Shown: positions 8,431 to 15,766 of the stretch, one piece after another
Position numbering within the stretch: the first letter of the stretch is position 1
How the letters are laid out: each line of letters begins with the position of its first letter
Assembly: GCA_036394195.1 (NCBI GenBank)
Contig: DASWFO010000199.1
Coordinates: forward strand, 1 to 64,000
DNA length: 64,000 nucleotides
Reading direction: 5' to 3'
Source: DATJPD01 sp036394195
GTDB lineage: Bacteria > Pseudomonadota > Alphaproteobacteria > CACIAM-22H2
Program-made: the position numbers and the translations under genes
Notes under the pieces: generated by a model
What the model was told of the DNA's origin: nothing
What the model saw: the letters and a program-made list of their open reading frames with translations, nothing else
The model's database searches: none

Positions 8431-8712
8431 TCACCAGGTGAAGTAATATTTCGACAGCATGAATTTGTTCCAGCACTGGCTCTCGTCGCCGTCTTTCGCG
8501 GCGCGAGCCGCCGTACCGAGCTGGATCAAGGCCTGCCGCTGCGCGCCCGCGGTGAGGGCGCCCTGCGGCAGCGAGAAGATGTCCCGCTGAACCTTTCTCA
8601 CCGCCAAGGTGCAGGTGCTGGGTTGCGGCGAATCGGTTGCCGTACTCGCCGTCGGAATTGCGACGATCGAGATGGCAGCGAGTATCACCATGGCCTGGGA
8701 GGCTTTGAGCAT
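8431..8712 (-). CDS. Small secreted two-Cys protein
   Basis: 93-residue protein with a signal peptide (about 1-26, ending in an ASTA-type site) and two cysteines in the mature part (STCTLA and SQCWNK). Its C-terminal half, TAARAAKDGDESQCWNKFMLS, matches the protein at 17276-17566 (ARAAKSGDENLCWEHLVLSGY), so the two are paralogues. The spacing suggests one disulfide. The ATG at 8712 begins the signal peptide; a longer frame adds only unconvincing residues. It lies 64 nt downstream of the porin gene on the same strand, separated by a strong hairpin. Function unknown; a periplasmic location is expected. Confidence 0.7.
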   Translation of the reverse strand: MLKASQAMVILAAISIVAIPTASTATDSPQPSTCTLAVRKVQRDIFSLPQGALTAGAQRQALIQLGTAARAAKDGDESQCWNKFMLSKYYFTW

Positions 8713-8740
8713 CGTGTCCTCGTGATCGGGAGACTGGAAA

Positions 8741-8764
8741 CGCCCCGACGCGTTCGTCGGGGCG
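8741..8764 (-). terminator. Terminator hairpin after the OprP-like porin gene
   Basis: A 10-bp perfect stem, CGCCCCGACG / CGTCGGGGCG, with a 4-nt loop, followed on the minus strand by TTTCC. It sits 13 nt past the porin stop and before the small Cys protein gene. Confidence 0.65.
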
Positions 8765-8776
8765 TCCACCTGTCGC

Positions 8777-10360
8777 TTACCAGCTGACTTGCGTTCGCAG
8801 CACGAGCGCCTGGAAATTCGTACCCTGCTGGGTCACGCCGGGCACCACGCCCGCGGACGCGACCTGCGCCCTCTTGTCGATGCCTGCGTTCAGGTAATCG
8901 AGCATGAAGCGAACGTACCGGACCGGGTACCAGTTGAGACCGGCCTGATACACTTGTTGCTTGCCGCCCAGGACGCCGCCTTGGCCGAGCCTGCCGGAGT
9001 TCAGGTTGACGGTGCTGTACCGGCCGGCGATCTCCCACGCACCCCATCCGCCTGATTTGGACAAGGGTGCATCCGGCACCACCGTGTCCCAGACCGCCTT
9101 GGTGATCTTGTAGGGGCGGGATTCGCCGGTCAGGAAGTAGCCGACCTCGGCGTAGTAACCGGAGAAGTTGAGGAACGGCGCCGGTGTCGTCCCCGACGGA
9201 GCCGCGATCTGGTTCACACCGATGCCCTTATACTCCGCATCGAACCACAGGCTTTGCCACTTGCCGGCGACTTCGACGCCGTAGGTGTCGGCGTGCGAGC
9301 CGTTGATGTTGCCGGTGTCGAGGAACTGCGTGGGATCTATGCGCAGCTCCGGCCGGTCTGAAAACCGGAAACTCGACCTGGCGAGCGGCACACCGTTGCC
9401 GGCCGTGCCCGTGGCCGTGTCGTCGCGCGGCGGCGAGAAGACGTATGACCCGTTGACGCCGAAATGCAGAAGCGACTGGTTGTCGTTGACCGGGACATAC
9501 ACCCCGCGCATGACCGTGGCGGATTGCTGGCCGTTGCCCGGAACGCTGTTCGCCGGCCCGGTGACCCAGGCGCTCCCATACCAGTGTTGGCCCCAGCTCT
9601 TGAGGCCGAAGGCCGCTCGGGGCTCGCCGGCGTCGAGACTGTTGGTGATGAAGTCGATCGACGGCCGCTCGTTGAACGTGATGTCCGCCGAGCTGACGGC
9701 CGTGGCGAAGCCGTTGTCGACGTCCGTATACCCGGCGACCAGGGCGACCTGCGAAAATCCCGTGTACGCGAGCGAGGCGGTCAGGATCTGGCCGGTGACC
9801 ACGTTCGAGCCGACCCGCGTGCCGGTGGTCTGGGTGTTCGACGTGTTGATGTTGCCGAACTCGGTGACGAACGCGTAGTTCCAGTCGTTGTCGTATGTAC
9901 CGTTGATGCCGAGCCGCCCGCGCCGCAGGTTGTAGCCGCTGTTCAGGTCGTTGCTGATGCGCTTGTCGGTGGCCGCGGGGCCGGGGCCGTTACTCCGGAA
10001 ATACTCGCCGACGTCGAACTGCAGCCGACCGACGAGCGCGATGCTGTTTCGCCCATCCGGGCTGGAGAGCGTCGGCCGGCCGTTGAGGATACCGACATTC
10101 CAGCCGCTCGCCGCCGTCTGCACGGCCTGCGGTGCCTGCTGCGTCTTGATGACGTTGATGTCGTTCTGCTGTTGCTTGATCGCGTCCGACATGCCGTTCA
10201 AGCGCTGCATGAGTTCCTGGTCCTGTTGCTGCAGCTGCTGGTTCTGCTGCTGGAGACTTTGGATTTGCTGCTGTACCTGCACCTGCGCGGATGCCGGTGA
10301 CATGAACGCAACACTGGACAACAACGCCGCGCAGATAGTCGTCGACTTCGATGATGACAC
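8777..10360 (-). CDS. OprP/OprO-type outer-membrane porin with a Gln-rich coiled coil
   Basis: 527-residue outer-membrane beta-barrel porin of the phosphate-selective porin O/P family. A signal peptide ends at about residue 25 (SPASA). It is followed by a Gln-rich coiled coil (about 26-75) that in relatives forms a periplasmic trimer stalk, and then by an antiparallel barrel running to the C-terminal aromatic residue (VSW), the usual outer-membrane assembly signal. I chose the GTG at 10360 because AGGGGGA is correctly spaced before it and it starts a clean signal peptide; an upstream frame would add 19 residues without a site. Actual substrate selectivity (phosphate, polyphosphate or other anions) is not visible. 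A weaker ECF-type promoter lies upstream. Confidence 0.88.
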   Translation of the reverse strand: MSSSKSTTICAALLSSVAFMSPASAQVQVQQQIQSLQQQNQQLQQQDQELMQRLNGMSDAIKQQQNDINVIKTQQAPQAVQTAASGWNVGILNGRPTLSSPDGRNSIALVGRLQFDVGEYFRSNGPGPAATDKRISNDLNSGYNLRRGRLGINGTYDNDWNYAFVTEFGNINTSNTQTTGTRVGSNVVTGQILTASLAYTGFSQVALVAGYTDVDNGFATAVSSADITFNERPSIDFITNSLDAGEPRAAFGLKSWGQHWYGSAWVTGPANSVPGNGQQSATVMRGVYVPVNDNQSLLHFGVNGSYVFSPPRDDTATGTAGNGVPLARSSFRFSDRPELRIDPTQFLDTGNINGSHADTYGVEVAGKWQSLWFDAEYKGIGVNQIAAPSGTTPAPFLNFSGYYAEVGYFLTGESRPYKITKAVWDTVVPDAPLSKSGGWGAWEIAGRYSTVNLNSGRLGQGGVLGGKQQVYQAGLNWYPVRYVRFMLDYLNAGIDKRAQVASAGVVPGVTQQGTNFQALVLRTQVSW

Positions 10361-10583
10361 GCCAATCCCCCTATTTGATTTGAGCCCATGAGTTCTCGAC
10401 GCAGCGGAACGATCCAATTTTGGAATCGCAAACCGTCTCGCCGCGACGCACCCAATACCGGCGACGCCGTTGTGTTCATTCCAAAGGCGTCGTGAAGTTT
10501 GCGTGACACCGATGCCGTCGCGGCGCGGCCGCGAAGGTCAGACAGAGCGATGATGCGCCGCTGGATTTTCGGGTGAGTGCCGG

Positions 10584-10612
10584 TTCAACCGGTTCGGCGT
10601 CGAAGTTATTCC
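10584..10612 (-). promoter_or_regulatory. Possible ECF-type promoter, GGAATAA-N16-GTTGAA, before the porin
   Basis: The -35 box is perfect on the minus strand (10612-10606) and the spacer is 16 nt, but the -10 box (GTTGAA) is the weakest of the set. It points at the porin gene 224 nt away. Confidence 0.4.
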
Positions 10613-10645
10613 GTCAACCCGTCGAAAAACTTTGCGCTCCGTCGG

Positions 10646-10674
10646 CGAATAGTTTTGCGCGGCACGAAGTCTTT
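10646..10674 (+). promoter_or_regulatory. ECF-type promoter, CGAATAG-N16-GTCTTT, before the first HTH gene
   Basis: The -35 box has C for the first G; the spacer is 16 nt and the -10 box is good. The surrounding bases (TCGGCGAATA, then TTGCGCG and CGAAGTCT) closely match the region before the DcaP-like porin at 13652-13682. The 386-bp gap 10361-10746 holds this site and the divergent porin promoter, and nothing else I can name. Confidence 0.5.
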
Positions 10675-10746
10675 TACCAACAGCGTCGATTTAGAGGGGC
10701 GTTCGCCATCGGCGGCGGACGAGCGTCAATGGAGATGCAGGGGCCC

Positions 10747-11127
10747 ATGGCCCGAAAGCGGGGTGAGGAGCATTCACAGGAGCTGCGCGACCGCGTGCTG
10801 GGGGAGCCAGGGCCGGTCCGGGAGGTGGCGGCGCGTCTGGGCGTCAGCCCATCGTACGTGTCGAAGGCGAGGGCCCGGCTGCGTCTGACCGGAGAGCGAA
10901 CGACGAAGCAACGGGGCGGCCGCCGGCGGCCGATCCTGTCCGGCCGGGAAGATCTGCTGCGCGCGAAGCTGGTCGAGATCCCGGATGCAACCCTGGTCGA
11001 TCTGCAGCGCTGGCTTGCGGAAGCGCACGCCATCAAGATCTCGATCGGCGCGCTCTGGAATACGCTGCGGCGGCTGGGCTTGGGCTTCAAGAAGCGGCCG
11101 ACGGGGAGGCCGCCGGGTCTAGGTTGA
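10747..11127 (+). CDS. IS630-type helix-turn-helix protein without a transposase catalytic domain (copy 1)
   Basis: 126-residue protein that matches only the N-terminal DNA-binding half of IS630 transposases: a first helix-turn-helix (VREVAARLGVSPSYVSKARARL) and a second one (TLVDLQRWLAEAHAIKIS then IGALWNTLRRLGL). It ends at GRPPGLG where a transposase would continue into its DDE domain; no DDE domain follows in any frame. The protein at 15767 is a clear sibling. The ATG at 10747 aligns with the sibling start; ATGs at 10729 and 10735 are alternatives. No terminal inverted repeats are visible. A domesticated DNA-binding regulator is possible, as is a remnant. An ECF-type promoter lies upstream. 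Confidence 0.75.
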   Translation: MARKRGEEHSQELRDRVLGEPGPVREVAARLGVSPSYVSKARARLRLTGERTTKQRGGRRRPILSGREDLLRAKLVEIPDATLVDLQRWLAEAHAIKISIGALWNTLRRLGLGFKKRPTGRPPGLG

Positions 11128-11188
11128 TCGGGAAGCGGTCGCGCGGCCGTCAATCACGCAGGATATCGCTGCGTCTGGGACAAAAGAG

Positions 11189-11221
11189 AAAGCCGTCCCG
11201 GTGGGAGTCCGGGACGGCTTT
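11189..11221 (-). terminator. Strong Rho-independent terminator after the repeat protein gene
   Basis: A 13-bp perfect stem, AAAGCCGTCCCGG / CCGGGACGGCTTT, with a 7-nt loop. On the minus strand it is followed by CTCTTTTG, and it begins 16 nt past the stop of the gene at 11237-11515. It may also stop readthrough from the HTH gene on the plus strand. Confidence 0.85.
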
Positions 11222-11236
11222 CGGGTTACCGGACGC

Positions 11237-11515
11237 TCACTTCATCCGGTAACCGTCGCCAGGGAGCCACGGAAGGGTCTGATAGGCGGACAAGGGGCGG
11301 CTGTTCGTCCGGCGCTCGACGACCATCCGATACCCGTCACCGGGAATGCTGGGATTGGCCTGGTAGGCGGCCAGCGGCTGCTGGCTCGTCCGCTGCACCG
11401 CCGGGATTCGATGACCCTCGCCCGGCGCCGGGTGATTGGGATCGGCCATTTGTGCCAGCGCAAGTCCCGGGGCCACTGCCAACGCCGCTGCGAGAAACAA
11501 CGCGTGTTTGCTCAT
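11237..11515 (-). CDS. Small exported protein made of short tandem repeats
   Basis: 92-residue protein with a signal peptide (about 1-21, ending ALA) and a mature part built from a degenerate repeat of about 27 residues: PxPGEGHRIPAVQRTSQQPLAAYQ, then PSIPGDGYRMVVERRTNSRPLSAYQ, then a partial LPWLPGDGYRMK. The shared core is PGDGYRM-x-V-x-RRT-x-S-x-PL-x-AYQ. I do not recognise the family. A strong terminator follows it and a very good ECF-type promoter precedes it. The repeats suggest a structural or binding role at the envelope, which is inference. Confidence 0.72.
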   Translation of the reverse strand: MSKHALFLAAALAVAPGLALAQMADPNHPAPGEGHRIPAVQRTSQQPLAAYQANPSIPGDGYRMVVERRTNSRPLSAYQTLPWLPGDGYRMK

Positions 11516-11569
11516 CGTGGTGCTCCATCCGCTGTGACCTCCGGCCCAATGCCGCGGCCATCTGCTGAA

Positions 11570-11598
11570 TAAGACTTCCGGCCAGGGGCCAAAATTCC
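11570..11598 (-). promoter_or_regulatory. ECF-type promoter, GGAATTT-N16-GTCTTA, before the repeat protein
   Basis: Minus-strand GGAATTT (11598-11592), 16 nt, GTCTTA (11575-11570), 55 nt before the start codon. One of the best-matching sites in the set. Confidence 0.7.
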
Positions 11599-11633
11599 AC
11601 GCGTCCGTCGACGTGCTGCGATGCGCCGCCGAC

Positions 11634-11662
11634 GGAATACGCGCCGAGGCCGGAGAGTCTCA
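11634..11662 (+). promoter_or_regulatory. ECF-type promoter, GGAATAC-N16-GTCTCA, before the flagellin
   Basis: Plus-strand GGAATAC, 16 nt, GTCTCA, ending 74 nt before the flagellin ATG. With the divergent site at 11570-11598 it makes a back-to-back pair 35 bp apart. Confidence 0.65.
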
Positions 11663-11736
11663 TCGCCGCGGCGAGTTTCCGATCGGTCGCTTTTCGCAGC
11701 ACCGGGGGACCCTGTGCGCCGCCGAGGAGATGGGGC

Positions 11737-12537
11737 ATGACGTCGATCAACACGAATATCGGTGCGGCGGTGGCGTTGGGAAACCTCGACCACACCCAGT
11801 CGCAATTGAGCGTGACGGAAAACCGGATTTCAACCGGCCTGAAAGTCACCGGACCGCAGGACGACGCCTCCGACTTCTCAATCGCGCAAGGCATCCGCGC
11901 CGATCTCAAGGCGTTCGACGCGGTTCTTCAGAGTCTGTCGTCGGGCGAGGGGATCATCCAGACCGCCATTGCCGGTGTCACCTCGGTCTCCAATCTGCTC
12001 GCCACCATCAGGAGCAAGGCGATCGAGGCGTCCAACCCGGCGAACACGTCGGGCCAGCAGTCGATCCTGGCGAACGATTTCGGCGGCCTGATCGCCCAAC
12101 TCAACACGTTTATCAGCAACTCTGTGTATAACGGCCGCAACCTGCTTTCGGCCGGCTCGGTCAGCGTCTCGATCACGTCGACGATCTCCGGTGGTCAGAT
12201 CATCCTGAAGAATGCCTCGGGGCTCTCCGGCGTCTCGACGGCCCTGGCCGGCAGGGTCGCGACCACGGCGGCCGCCCTGGCACTGCTGACCACGGTCGAT
12301 GCGCAGGAGCTCATCGTCAGCGACGCGCTTGGCTCGTTCGGGTCGGTAGCGACGGACATCACCTTCACCAAGTCGCTATCGGACGCGGTGACCCGCGGTC
12401 TCGGGTCTCTCGTCGACGCAAATCTCGCAACCGAAAGCGCCAAGCTGCAGGCCTTACAGGTCGGCCAGCAGCTCGGCGTCCAGGGCCTGAGCATCGCCAA
12501 TCAGCGGCCGCAGATCATCCTGTCGCTGTTCCGCTGA
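11737..12537 (+). CDS. Orphan short flagellin
   Basis: 266-residue flagellin. The conserved N-terminal D0/D1 helix is present (from MTSINTN, with ISTGLKVTGPQDDASDFSIAQGIR), as is the C-terminal D1/D0 helix (VDANLATESAKLQALQVGQQLGVQ, then LSIANQ and ending ILSLFR). The short Ala/Ser/Thr-rich centre leaves little room for surface domains. GAGGAG precedes the ATG at a good distance. No other flagellar gene lies in the window, and the promoter is of the local ECF type rather than a sigma-28 or sigma-54 type. It could serve as an alternative filament subunit or have been borrowed for adhesion or immune evasion. It converges with the second anti-sigma gene 29 nt downstream. Confidence 0.9.
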   Translation: MTSINTNIGAAVALGNLDHTQSQLSVTENRISTGLKVTGPQDDASDFSIAQGIRADLKAFDAVLQSLSSGEGIIQTAIAGVTSVSNLLATIRSKAIEASNPANTSGQQSILANDFGGLIAQLNTFISNSVYNGRNLLSAGSVSVSITSTISGGQIILKNASGLSGVSTALAGRVATTAAALALLTTVDAQELIVSDALGSFGSVATDITFTKSLSDAVTRGLGSLVDANLATESAKLQALQVGQQLGVQGLSIANQRPQIILSLFR

Positions 12538-12566
12538 TTGAGCCGGGCACCGCCTGCGCCATCCGC

Positions 12567-13262
12567 TTAGTCGTCGGTGGGCGCGGTCGTCGAACTGGCG
12601 GCGCCGCGGACGCGTTGTTCCAATTTCTCGAGCTGGCCCCGATCGGCATCCGACACGGCCCAGAACGTGAACTCGCCCGCGCTCCAGCCGCGAAGATTGT
12701 AGCCTCGCACGGAGGATGGCATCACGGCGGGTGTCGCCACTTCGTTGCCCGGCCACACGAACACGTCGATGAAGTGCAGGCCGCGCTTGTAGACCATCGC
12801 CGCGACCGGCCTGTGGTCGATATAGTCGACCCGGCCGCCGACCAGCGGGAAGCCGCGCTCGGTGAGGTCAAAGACCGGCGGGGCGATGTCGAGTTTGCTG
12901 TCCAGCCACGGCTTCACCGTGTGCTGGTCCGACGAGGGCATGTCGGTGACATGATCGGTGAGCATCGAGCGCGCGTAGCTTGCGACGAGCTGATCGGCGA
13001 GATCGGTTTCGCGCCCGGAGGCGGTGATGTACCAGGTCGTCCCGGAGGACAATGCGATCGTGAGCAGCAGCGACGCAGCGACCACGAATGGACGCCACGC
13101 CAGTCGCCATTTGAACGGGATCATGAGCGGCTGCGGGTGCATCTCCGCCTCCAAGGCTGCGCGGATGCGCAACGTGAGGTCGGGTGAGGGCGTGTAGCGC
13201 ACGCCGTGCCGCCGAACCACGGCACTGACCGCCTGATCGAATGCCGGCACGGGTTCACCCAC
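12567..13262 (-). CDS. Second anti-sigma factor, paralogue without its sigma gene
   Basis: 231-residue paralogue of the anti-sigma protein at 4868-5662. It shares SSDQHTVKPWL, LTxxGFPL, YKRGLHFIxxFVWP and SSVRGYNLR, and has the same single transmembrane helix (about 56-80). The start is GTG 13262 in GTGGGTGA, which overlaps a leftover sigma-gene stop in the same 8-nt arrangement as the intact operon. No sigma gene is present, so this protein must act on the sigma factor encoded at 5655-6200 or on another in trans, or have drifted to another role. A strong ECF-type promoter (13431-13459) drives it, so it could supply delayed negative feedback. Confidence 0.85.
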   Translation of the reverse strand: MGEPVPAFDQAVSAVVRRHGVRYTPSPDLTLRIRAALEAEMHPQPLMIPFKWRLAWRPFVVAASLLLTIALSSGTTWYITASGRETDLADQLVASYARSMLTDHVTDMPSSDQHTVKPWLDSKLDIAPPVFDLTERGFPLVGGRVDYIDHRPVAAMVYKRGLHFIDVFVWPGNEVATPAVMPSSVRGYNLRGWSAGEFTFWAVSDADRGQLEKLEQRVRGAASSTTAPTDD

Positions 13263-13302
13263 GGCTGCGCGCCTTCGATCGGCGCTGACCGCCGGCTATA
13301 AG
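13255..13302 (-). pseudogene. Last codons of a deleted ECF sigma gene
   Basis: Reading the minus strand into the start of the second anti-sigma gene gives LIAGGQRRSKARSRG and a stop, against LIADGQRRLKETDNG and a stop at the end of the intact sigma gene. The stop overlaps the anti-sigma start codon exactly as in the intact pair. Upstream, the untranslated leader of the sigma gene is also recognisable (14 of 16 bases match between 13390-13405 and 6298-6313). The sigma coding sequence between them is gone, so this looks like an internal deletion in a duplicated operon. Confidence 0.7.
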
Positions 13303-13430
13303 GCCCCAGCCCCGGTATTCACCAAAGCGGGAACACCGCGGCGGTCGCGCCTGCCAACAGGTCAAGAGAGTCGTCACGGTTTCGGTTCGATCTGACGAGA
13401 TCACGTTTGAGTGTCGCGGGTCTTCAGCGT

Positions 13431-13459
13431 TAAGACCCGAGAGAAAAGCGGATTATTCC
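13431..13459 (-). promoter_or_regulatory. ECF-type promoter, GGAATAA-N16-GTCTTA, before the second anti-sigma
   Basis: Minus-strand GGAATAA (13459-13453), 16 nt, GTCTTA (13436-13431). The best match of the set. It corresponds by position to the sigma-operon promoter. Confidence 0.72.
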
Positions 13460-13567
13460 GGCGCGACTGGTGTTCATCGGTCCATAGCGAGATCGCGAGG
13501 GCGAGCGGTCTGCCGGCTTGTCTGGGTATGCCCTCGTGCATTCAGACCGAAGATGGTCGGGTCGCCT

Positions 13568-13596
13568 GGAATAAACCGGCGATCGGTCCGGTCTAC
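13568..13596 (+). promoter_or_regulatory. ECF-type promoter 1 of the DcaP-like porin, GGAATAA-N16-GTCTAC
   Basis: Plus strand, perfect -35 box and 16-nt spacer, 134 nt before the porin ATG. The 468-bp gap 13263-13730 is accounted for by the sigma remnant, its leader and three promoters. Confidence 0.68.
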
Positions 13597-13655
13597 CGAC
13601 GCTCTCGCGGATCCATTCCGACAATCCAGCTTTGCGAAAAATAGACGCACTTCGG

Positions 13656-13684
13656 CGAATACATCTGTGTTGCGCGAAGTCTCC
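13656..13684 (+). promoter_or_regulatory. ECF-type promoter 2 of the DcaP-like porin, CGAATAC-N16-GTCTCC
   Basis: A second, weaker-looking copy 46 nt before the ATG. It is close in sequence and context to the promoter of the first HTH gene. Confidence 0.5.
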
Positions 13685-13730
13685 TCAAATGCCGCGTGAA
13701 TTTTTCGTGGCGTTTTTGGGGGAATGCGCA

Positions 13731-15149
13731 ATGTCCATGTCCACTTCGGGTCTGTCGCGCCGCAAGCACGCATCTGCGTTCGGTGCGCTTCGTCGGTCGT
13801 TTGTCGCGGCGGCGTTTCTGTCAGGGGCCGGCGGCCCGGCCATCGCGGACGAGATCGGCGACATCAAAGAACAGATGCAAGTGTTGTCGGATCATCTCCG
13901 CAGGCTCGAGGAGAGGCAGCAGGTGCAGCAGGCGGCTCCGGCCGCGGAGCCGATCAATGACGCACAAAAGGGCGGCGGGCTGCTGAAGCCGTTCACGATC
14001 CCGGGCACCAACACGACCCTGCGGGTCGGCGGTTACGTGAAGGGCGACGGCATCTACGATACGAAGGCGTCGTCGGGCGATCAGACGACGATTTCGGCAC
14101 TTCCACTGAAAGGCACGCCGGCGGCGGAGCGCGAGGGTGTCACCCGTCTTCACGCCCGCCAGTCGCGCGTCAACATCGAGACGAACACGCCGACCTCGTA
14201 CGGCAACCTCAAGACCTTCGTCGAAGGCGACTTTTTCGGCGACGGTACGACGGGCAACGAGCTCAGGACCAATTCGACCAATTTCCACATCCGGCATGCC
14301 TATGGCGAGTTCGGCCCGTTCCTCGCCGGCCAGACGTGGTCGAATTTCATCGACACCGACACCTACGTGGAGACGATCGACTTCTCAGGCGCAGCCGGTC
14401 TGACCTTCCTCCGCCAAGCCCAGTTCCGCTACACCTATACGTTGCTTCCCGGTACGACGTGGTCGACCGCGGTCGAGAATCCCGAGAGCGATTTCATCGC
14501 CAATCCTGCGGCCGCGGGAAACAACAACGCCGTCAACACCAACTCGGTGGGTGCCACGACCGGGAACAACAAGGACAAGATCCCGGATTTCACCACCCGG
14601 TTCACGACCCTGAACGAGTGGGGCAAGTTCACGCTCGCCGGGATGGTGCGCGACATCGGTGTTGACGTGAGCAGCACGAGCGGCACCGTGTTCACCGGCC
14701 GGCGCGGCCATGCGACGGGCTGGGGCTTGTCGCATCAGGGCATCATCTATACGCACTTCGGCAAGGACCAGATCAACTATCAGATCAGCGGCGGCGACGG
14801 CATCGGCCGTTACCTGTTCAACGCAGTCGGAACCGGCGCCAACTTCAACGCCGCCACCGGCTTCATCGAAACCCAAACGGCGTGGGGCGGCTACATCGGC
14901 TACCGGCATTGGTGGACCGACACGCTCCGCACCAACCTCACCTATGGTTTCGACCGGCTCAGCAACGATGTGGCAATCACCGGGACCGCGGTGAACAAGC
15001 GAGACTCGGACTATCACGTCAACCTGATCTGGAGCCCGTTCGAGCGAACCAATTTCGGCGCCGAATACATCTACGGCAGCCGGGAAACAGTCGACGGGAA
15101 CAAGGGCTACGAAAGCCGCGTCCAGGTGGCGGCTCAGTATCTGTTCTAG
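13731..15149 (+). CDS. DcaP-like outer-membrane porin
   Basis: 472-residue outer-membrane protein of the DcaP type. The signal peptide ends at about residue 39 (GPAIA). A coiled coil (about 40-65, IGDIKEQMQVLSDHLRRLEE) is followed by a barrel with the family wording RVGGYVKGDGIYD, RQSRVNIETNT, FVEGDFFG, RHAYGEFGPFLAGQTWSNF, and a C-terminal YLF. Known DcaP proteins are trimeric channels for dicarboxylic acids and other small anions; the substrate here is not visible. The ATG at 13731 has GGGGGAATG upstream and gives a clean signal peptide. It is not homologous to the OprP-like porin 3 kb away, although both have a coiled-coil stalk. Confidence 0.87.
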   Translation: MSMSTSGLSRRKHASAFGALRRSFVAAAFLSGAGGPAIADEIGDIKEQMQVLSDHLRRLEERQQVQQAAPAAEPINDAQKGGGLLKPFTIPGTNTTLRVGGYVKGDGIYDTKASSGDQTTISALPLKGTPAAEREGVTRLHARQSRVNIETNTPTSYGNLKTFVEGDFFGDGTTGNELRTNSTNFHIRHAYGEFGPFLAGQTWSNFIDTDTYVETIDFSGAAGLTFLRQAQFRYTYTLLPGTTWSTAVENPESDFIANPAAAGNNNAVNTNSVGATTGNNKDKIPDFTTRFTTLNEWGKFTLAGMVRDIGVDVSSTSGTVFTGRRGHATGWGLSHQGIIYTHFGKDQINYQISGGDGIGRYLFNAVGTGANFNAATGFIETQTAWGGYIGYRHWWTDTLRTNLTYGFDRLSNDVAITGTAVNKRDSDYHVNLIWSPFERTNFGAEYIYGSRETVDGNKGYESRVQVAAQYLF

Positions 15150-15293
15150 GTCGGCGGATCGGACCCGTTTGGCGCCCATGCTGAACGACCCAGGGACGGC
15201 AAAGTCGGAGGCAACGCGCATAGCGTCTTGCCTCTCTGCTTTATCCTCGGATGCCGTCTGCCGAGCGCGGAAACTGACCACGGGACCAAAGCC

Positions 15294-15488
15294 ATGACCG
15301 CGTCGCACCTTGTCGTGCTCGGCCTGGCCCTCGCGGCACTCGCCGGCTGCGAGCTCCTTCCGCTCGATGAGGAGATCAAGACGGCGTGTGCCGTAACGCC
15401 GGACCCCGCGGCCTGCGCAAAGGCCAAATATGCCGACTCCTTCTCGGACGAGCGGGCGCGGGTCGCGCGCGAAGGTTTCGTCCGATGA
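15294..15488 (+). CDS. Mini-lipoprotein, sibling 1
   Basis: 64-residue lipoprotein with lipobox LAGC (Cys at about 19). The mature part has the pattern EIKTACAVTPDPAACAKAKY, then an acidic/Arg-rich helix ending GFVR. The two Cys in the mature part are spaced as in the siblings at 15553 and 16872, which suggests one disulfide. No ECF-type promoter is seen directly upstream, so it probably rides on porin transcription from the gene ending 144 nt before. Function unknown. Confidence 0.72.
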   Translation: MTASHLVVLGLALAALAGCELLPLDEEIKTACAVTPDPAACAKAKYADSFSDERARVAREGFVR

Positions 15489-15493
15489 GCCCG

Positions 15494-15522
15494 GGAATAC
15501 GCATGCCGACCTCGGAGTCGAA
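15494..15522 (+). promoter_or_regulatory. ECF-type promoter, GGAATAC-N16-GTCGAA, before mini-lipoprotein 2
   Basis: Plus strand, 16-nt spacer, -10 GTCGAA, 30 nt before the ATG at 15553. It would drive the lipoprotein, the second HTH gene and the small protein behind it. Confidence 0.55.
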
Positions 15523-15552
15523 TGGTGACCATTCCTACAACGAGGGTTCACC

Positions 15553-15744
15553 ATGGTTGCGTCGCGTCTTGTCATTATTGCATTGGGCCTGAGCATGCTT
15601 GCCGGCTGCACCTTTCCTCTCACCACGGAGATCAAGCAGGAATGCGCCGCGTCGACGGATCCGACGGCGTGCGCCAAGGCCAAGTACGCCGCGGAGTTCG
15701 CCGAGGAGCGCGAGCGGATCGTGCAGTCCGGGGGCGGCAATTGA
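15553..15744 (+). CDS. Mini-lipoprotein, sibling 2
   Basis: 63-residue lipoprotein with lipobox LAGC and mature pattern EIKQECAASTDPTACAKAKY followed by an EERERI helix. It is closest to sibling 1; both keep ACAKAKYA. It is followed after 22 nt by the second HTH gene, so the two are probably co-transcribed. Function unknown; an inner- or outer-membrane-anchored periplasmic peptide is expected. Confidence 0.75.
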   Translation: MVASRLVIIALGLSMLAGCTFPLTTEIKQECAASTDPTACAKAKYAAEFAEERERIVQSGGGN

Positions 15745-15766
15745 CGACAACCGGGAGGAGCGGCGA

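Noticed and set aside
8715..8752. Possible ECF-type promoter before the small Cys protein at 8431 (CGAACGC, then GTCTCC)
   Set aside because: The spacer is 15 nt, not 16, the -35 box is poor, and it lies inside the terminator hairpin of the porin gene.
10150..10290. A simple-sequence repeat or CRISPR-like stretch in the OprP-like gene
   Set aside because: The repetition comes from Gln codons of a coiled coil in the porin; unit length and spacing are irregular.
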